Below are positions 60,729 through 64,000 of a DNA stretch of 64,000 nucleotides, piece after piece. The stretch comes from Symbiodinium natans (Eukaryota > Sar > Dinophyceae > Suessiales > Symbiodiniaceae). Location: contig CAJNDS010000702.1 in the NCBI GenBank assembly GCA_905221605.1, forward strand, positions 525,906-589,905, given 5' to 3'. The notes under the pieces are model-generated. The model was not told the origin of the DNA, did not search any database, and was given only the letters and a program-made list of their open reading frames with translations. The stretch's first letter is position 1; each line of letters begins with the position of its first letter. A program made the translations under genes and the position numbers.

Positions 60729-61872
60729 GGTCCAAACAATCAAGCATCGACTACAGGTGGGCAAGACACAGTTCGCCAGACTGAAAAAGGTTCTCACCTC
60801 TAGACAATGCCTTCCTCTGGACAGAAGAGTCAGGATATGGAGTGCCTGTGTTTGGACCTCCCTCAGCTATGGCATCGCATGCTGTGGTGGCACGGGTTTC
60901 GCCCTTATGAGCTTATCTGAGCTTGTGGCTACACAACTTCGCTCGATTGCCAGAACGCCTAGACACATCACGCATGAAACGAACCATGATCTGAGGCAGC
61001 GTTTAGGTCTTCAGGATCCACTGCAGATGGTGCTTGCCAGAAGTGTAGGCCTTATGGCTAGACTTCGTGATCAGTTGCCTCACCTCGCCCACAATGATGT
61101 CATGCATTGCCCGATATACTTGGATCAGGCTGTTACTGCTCATGATATGATCTTGACCGCCGCGAAGTATCAACCAAGGCTCGTCCGAATTGACAAACAA
61201 GTTGGCGTACCATGTCCTGAGTGTGGAATCTACTTCGTTGACGATAGTGCTGTCAAGAAACATATGGCGAGGAAGCATCCGGATGTACCAAATGAGGTGC
61301 CTCTCAATGTTGCCCAGTTGAATCGAGCTGATTTCTCCGTTGATGGTATGCCTGTCTGCAGGGGCTGCGGTATCAACTTTTTTGGATGGCAGAATCTTCT
61401 GAGGCATGTACAGCATCGACGCTGCCATGGGCTTCGCAAAATGTTTGATGCACATTCTCAAGCCCACACCAATGCACATGCCAATGCAGATCACAATGCC
61501 ACTGAGTCGCTTCCTTTGATCAGACGTGTGAACTTGGTGCGCGACTGGATTGCAGGGGGTTCACATCGGCTTCTGACTGATTTGCGTTCCGATTCTACAC
61601 TTAGACAGGAGTTGATGGCACATTGCTGTATTTGCAGACAGTGGATCGGTGATCCCAGGCATCTCAAACAACACATCCAGAAGTTTCATACTGAGCTGTT
61701 CCTACCGCTGCAAGATATAGTAGCCGAAGATAGTGCTGCCCTGGCGCCTACCCTCTCTGCTGCTGTGACCTGCCCTTACTGTGATCGAAGTGCCACAACA
61801 AAAACAAAGAGACATGCTGGCATGTGCACGGTGATCTTTCAGGTTGCATTGACGTGTCGTACATATGACGGC
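60712..61872 (+). CDS. Retroelement segment: RT thumb plus C2H2-type zinc fingers
   Basis: In the next frame the sequence continues FEVQTIKHRLQVGKTQFARL, LPLDRRVRIWSACVWTSLSYG and ATQLRSIARTPRHITHE, the post-RT thumb region of this retroelement class. C-x2-C-(x)n-H-x4-H fingers follow: VPCPECGIYF with KHMARKH, VCRGCGINFFGWQNLLRHVQ, CCICRQWIGDPRHLKQHIQ and CPYCDRSATTKTKRHAGMC. These would bind nucleic acid during target-primed reverse transcription. There is no start codon of its own except GTG at 60757. It was part of the same polyprotein as the RT. The frame stays open to 63117, but from about 61875 to 62830 the translation in this frame is low-complexity shadow. Confidence 0.75.
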
Positions 61873-62833
61873 CACCGCAGAGGAGATCGCTTCTCTCTTC
61901 GGGGGCTCTCTCCCCCGTCACCGCAGAGGAGATCGCTTCTCTCTTCGGGGGCTCTCTCCCGGCGTTCAAGGCGCACATGGAGAAGCGCCAGAAAGAGCTG
62001 GGGAAGGGACAGACGGAATCTCAGCCTCCAACCAAGTGGACCAAGACGGAAGCAAAAGGTCAGGGCAATCAGAGACAGGGCAAGGGACACGGCAAAAAGG
62101 GCTCACAGCGTGGTTCCGGAAGCAAGCCAAAGCAGAGCAAACCACAGCTGCAGTACTTCGAATGCTGATTCAGCTGGCCTTGAGACACGAGGACAACATC
62201 AATCTTCTGCGTCTCGACCGATCCTTCATTCTGATAATGAAGACATCAGGGCAGGAAAGCCTTCTTCCAGCTCTGTACGATGTCTCAGCTCAGTGGAAGG
62301 ATGCAAAAGAGCTGGGGCAGACAGAGTGCTCGCTTCGCATTGCTCTTTTCAAGTGCCTGATCTTGGAGATCAAGTCCAGGGCCACCCTGGTCGTGGAGGA
62401 CGAGACCAAAATTGCACAAGCGATCAAGATGGGCTGGATCAAGAAGGAGGAGGGGAAGGAGCCCGCCTGGACATCCCTGGTTTACGACAAGAACACAAAG
62501 CTCGAGATCCCGGCTCCGGACCTGGGCCCACTTCTGCACAGCGACTTGATACAACAGCTGGACCGCCTACTGGAGGGGATGGACAATCACACATTGCAAC
62601 GTTTCCACGCGACCCGCCCTCTGGCGACGGAGTATCAGGGGGAGGTGGTGGCCTTTCTTCTGGAGATTTCCAATCGGGGCAATCCTTGCCAACGCATGCA
62701 CCATGCACTGGTCACGCTTTGCCAATCGTCGGCAATGCACTTGGTGGGGGCACGTCTGAAGCGCGAGACACAGAAGCGAGCACCACTGGCACAGAAGCTG
62801 ATGGAGATGCTGCAGTCCAAGTACTCAACCTAG
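61865..62833 (+). CDS. Retroelement accessory domain (dinoflagellate-type, unknown function)
   Basis: The segment opens with TAEEIASLFGGSLP. This is followed by a 46-bp tandem duplication that shifts the frame to AFKAHMEKRQKELGKGQT and a basic Gly/Lys/Gln-rich stretch (GKGHGKKGSQRGSGSK). Near 62150 it shifts again to MLIQLALRHEDNINLLRLDR, then a well-structured region: QESLLPALYDVSAQWKDAK, KCLILEIKSR, KIAQAIKMGWIKKEEGK, LQRFHATRPLATEYQGEVVA, FLLEISNRG, SSAMHLVGARLKRE. I recall this module from dinoflagellate retroelement polyproteins; its function is unknown. It stops at a TAG at 62831 as the next domain begins in another frame. Confidence 0.6.
   Translation: MTATAEEIASLFGGSLPRHRRGDRFSLRGLSPGVQGAHGEAPERAGEGTDGISASNQVDQDGSKRSGQSETGQGTRQKGLTAWFRKQAKAEQTTAAVLRMLIQLALRHEDNINLLRLDRSFILIMKTSGQESLLPALYDVSAQWKDAKELGQTECSLRIALFKCLILEIKSRATLVVEDETKIAQAIKMGWIKKEEGKEPAWTSLVYDKNTKLEIPAPDLGPLLHSDLIQQLDRLLEGMDNHTLQRFHATRPLATEYQGEVVAFLLEISNRGNPCQRMHHALVTLCQSSAMHLVGARLKRETQKRAPLAQKLMEMLQSKYST
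61873..61964 (+). repeat. 46-bp tandem duplication that shifts the frame
   Basis: The segment beginning CACCGCAGAGGAGATCGCTT at 61873 recurs at 61919 with the same downstream CTCTTCGGGGGCTCTCTCCC. The period of 46 bp is not divisible by three, so the duplication moves EEIASLFGG from one frame to the next. Confidence 0.9.
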
Positions 62834-63117
62834 CTCTTGCAAATGATGGCAACGTGTGTTATCAAAATGCCACTGTGATTTCTTTGGTTTGGTCTTTGCT
62901 TTTTGTCCCAGATATACAGGCCGGACTCCGGGATGCAGACGGATTAGGCGACGCTGGTTTTCTCTTTAGGAACCTACTGAGTGGAACTTGCAACAATCTG
63001 GCTGACATAGCAGGGTGGCACAGTCTCCTGAGACATTGGCGCGAGCCTCACCTCCAACACGCTTACTGTTCGCGTGCGAATCGTGTTTTATCGCTTGCTT
63101 CCAAAAATGCCCTGTGA
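62830..63117 (+). CDS. C19-peptidase-like (ubiquitin-hydrolase-type) segment, truncated
   Basis: After the TAG at 62831 a different frame reads LANDGNVCYQNATVISLVWS, a Cys box of the N-x-G-N-x-C-Y-x-N type found at the N-terminus of C19 (USP) peptidases. A helical region and WHSLLRHWREPHLQH follow. In intact relatives the last block leads into an acidic/helical stretch; here it ends in YCSRANR and a stop at 63115. The His-box half is missing. A USP-like domain at the end of a retroelement polyprotein is known to me from dinoflagellate elements by recall only. Truncated, so inactive. Confidence 0.5.
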   Translation, partial: LALANDGNVCYQNATVISLVWSLLFVPDIQAGLRDADGLGDAGFLFRNLLSGTCNNLADIAGWHSLLRHWREPHLQHAYCSRANRVLSLASKNAL

Positions 63118-63241
63118 GAAACGGTATGCCGTTTGCTCGCTGTTTGAAGCCAAAAGTTATTTTGATGCTTTGTTTTCCCATGCTCAACGATTACCGGTTG
63201 CATGCTCTGCATGTTTTCATGTTCAGCAAATTACATGGTGC
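63116..63241 (+). repeat. 126-bp perfect direct repeat, copy 1
   Basis: The sequence from GAGAAACGGTATGCCGTTTG to GCAAATTACATGGTGC is identical to 63875-64000, with an offset of 759 bp. Because copy 2 is cut by the window edge, the true repeat may be longer. Confidence 0.95.
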
Positions 63242-63874
63242 AGTGGCTGTCTGCAGCTTGTTGTGATGTGCCTTGGTGTGCAACATGCCATGCTTTGTGA
63301 ATGCAAAGGTGCAATTGATGTCTGCAGCTTGTTGTGTATTCCTTGACGTGCAGCACGGGCTCCATCGCGCCGTGCAAAAATTTGTCTGTGTGAACCGGGT
63401 TTGGGGCTCCAACTGGTCCTGCTTCAACAGGCCCTCTCCTCAAACCTTGGCCTTAGGCCCAGTGCAAGTTGCCTGCGTGAAGCAGGCAGCGGATGGGAGC
63501 TCGCCTCCGTGGGCGAGCCGCACTAGAGTCACCCGTGCATTTGGGGCCCTGCAGCCCCGTGGGTCCTGCCAGGACCACCTGCTGTTGCTTTTGTTCCGGC
63601 TTCGGCTTGGGCGTGGCTTGCCTGCTGTTTGTCATCAGCCTCTGTTAGCCTCCCATGGGCTCCACCTGCGGTCGTCGTGCTCCGGAACAGCCGCTCGTCG
63701 AGCAAGACCCACCCATACCAGCTTGTCAGCAGGTCTGTCAGCAATGTGGCCGTAACGGGTGCATCCGCTACCGCATCAACCACAACCACCATTGGTGCGC
63801 TCACTGTGTGATTGCCTGGTACTTGGCCGTCTACGACCGATAGATGATATCCCCTGGCTCCGACGCAGCCATGG
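63242..63874. other. Spacer inside the 759-bp repeat period
   Basis: It contains two short direct copies of TGTCTGCAGCTTGTTGTG (63248 and 63319) and a small Cys-rich ORF at 63655-63843. Otherwise nothing was recognised. Confidence 0.5.
63655..63843 (+). CDS. Possible small Cys/His-rich protein (62 aa)
   Basis: The ORF encodes a Pro-rich start followed by CQQVCQQCGRNGC and NHNHHWCAHCVIAWY. The spacing C-x2-C-x4-C and later C-x2-C with several His resembles a small zinc-binding knuckle. The ORF is in a region flanked by direct repeats and could be a fragment of a larger element protein. No family was recognised. Confidence 0.3.
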   Translation: MGSTCGRRAPEQPLVEQDPPIPACQQVCQQCGRNGCIRYRINHNHHWCAHCVIAWYLAVYDR

Positions 63875-64000
63875 GAGAAACGGTATGCCGTTTGCTCGCT
63901 GTTTGAAGCCAAAAGTTATTTTGATGCTTTGTTTTCCCATGCTCAACGATTACCGGTTGCATGCTCTGCATGTTTTCATGTTCAGCAAATTACATGGTGC
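63875..64000 (+). repeat. 126-bp perfect direct repeat, copy 2 (to window edge)
   Basis: Identical base for base to 63116-63241. It continues past the window edge. Confidence 0.95.

Larger units (their letters stand above)
59000..63117 (+). mobile_element. 5'-truncated non-LTR (LINE-type) retroelement of dinoflagellate type
   Basis: Four coding segments on the plus strand lie in the order reverse transcriptase, post-RT thumb plus zinc fingers, accessory domain, and C19-peptidase-like domain. No apurinic endonuclease domain is visible upstream; the sequence before 59000 belongs to the virus-like block, so the 5' end is truncated. No poly(A) tail or target-site duplication was identified. Frameshifts between the segments make it non-autonomous. 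Confidence 0.75.

Noticed and set aside
60757-63117. Single 786-codon ORF as one protein
   Set aside because: Its middle part is Ser/Arg-rich low-complexity sequence antagonistic to a well-structured protein in another frame. Only the two ends are real in this frame.

Overview
The window looks like nuclear DNA of a dinoflagellate, probably a Symbiodiniaceae-like alga. The grounds are head-to-tail arrays of near-identical intronless genes coding for multi-domain polyproteins, several internal tracts of the TTTAGGG telomere motif, and a right half crowded with decayed intronless gene copies, a non-LTR retroelement of a kind familiar from dinoflagellate genomes, and a decayed capsid-gene block. 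No rRNA, tRNA, bacterial operon or CRISPR array was seen.

Positions 1-41,612 hold eight head-to-tail genes on the minus strand, in two subfamilies. Type 1 comprises gene A (partial, cut by the window edge), B (frameshifted) and C (intact, about 1,450 codons). Type 2 comprises D, E, F, G and H (1,352 codons each; E is frameshifted). Every complete gene encodes eight consecutive copies of a domain of about 167 residues. Each copy carries KPT, SYFVG, a long beta-rich core and a terminal HHSSVP motif. I assign this domain to the SnoaL/NTF2-like COG4337 family, the fold of iota-class carbonic anhydrases. If that is right, the window is a gene factory for eight-unit carbonic anhydrase polyproteins, with an obvious possible role in inorganic carbon supply. 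Spacers of 1.0-1.25 kb are conserved within each subfamily.

Between the two subfamilies (12.4-14.9 kb) lie a small element with terminal inverted repeats, a TTTAGGG tract, a CCA microsatellite, a degenerate minisatellite of about 83 bp with roughly 15 units, and a short CCCTAAA tract facing the first. The array ends abruptly at 41,612 inside the last six codons of a further gene copy.

Positions 41.6-47.2 kb are gene-poor. A secreted or organelle-targeted P-loop NTPase gene (47,278-48,474, minus) is flanked by two diverged copies of one non-coding sequence. From 50.2 to 55.2 kb there is a graveyard of frameshifted intronless genes: a PARP catalytic domain, a TMEM151-like membrane protein, a DNA-methyltransferase-like fragment, a possibly virus-derived ORF with an in-frame TAG, and an Fe(II)/2-oxoglutarate dioxygenase-like (possibly Tet/JBP-related) gene.

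Positions 55.6-58.8 kb hold three adjacent minus-strand genes of viral character: a low-complexity minor protein, a double-jelly-roll major capsid protein and a fibre-like protein. The first two are joined by an ATGA stop/start overlap. The capsid gene is split by about 8.5 copies of the telomere motif. All three carry frameshifts, so this is a fossil insertion. It abuts a 5'-truncated non-LTR retroelement (59.0-63.1 kb, plus) with reverse transcriptase, zinc fingers, a dinoflagellate-type accessory domain and a C19-peptidase-like segment. The window closes with a perfect 126-bp direct repeat 759 bp apart.
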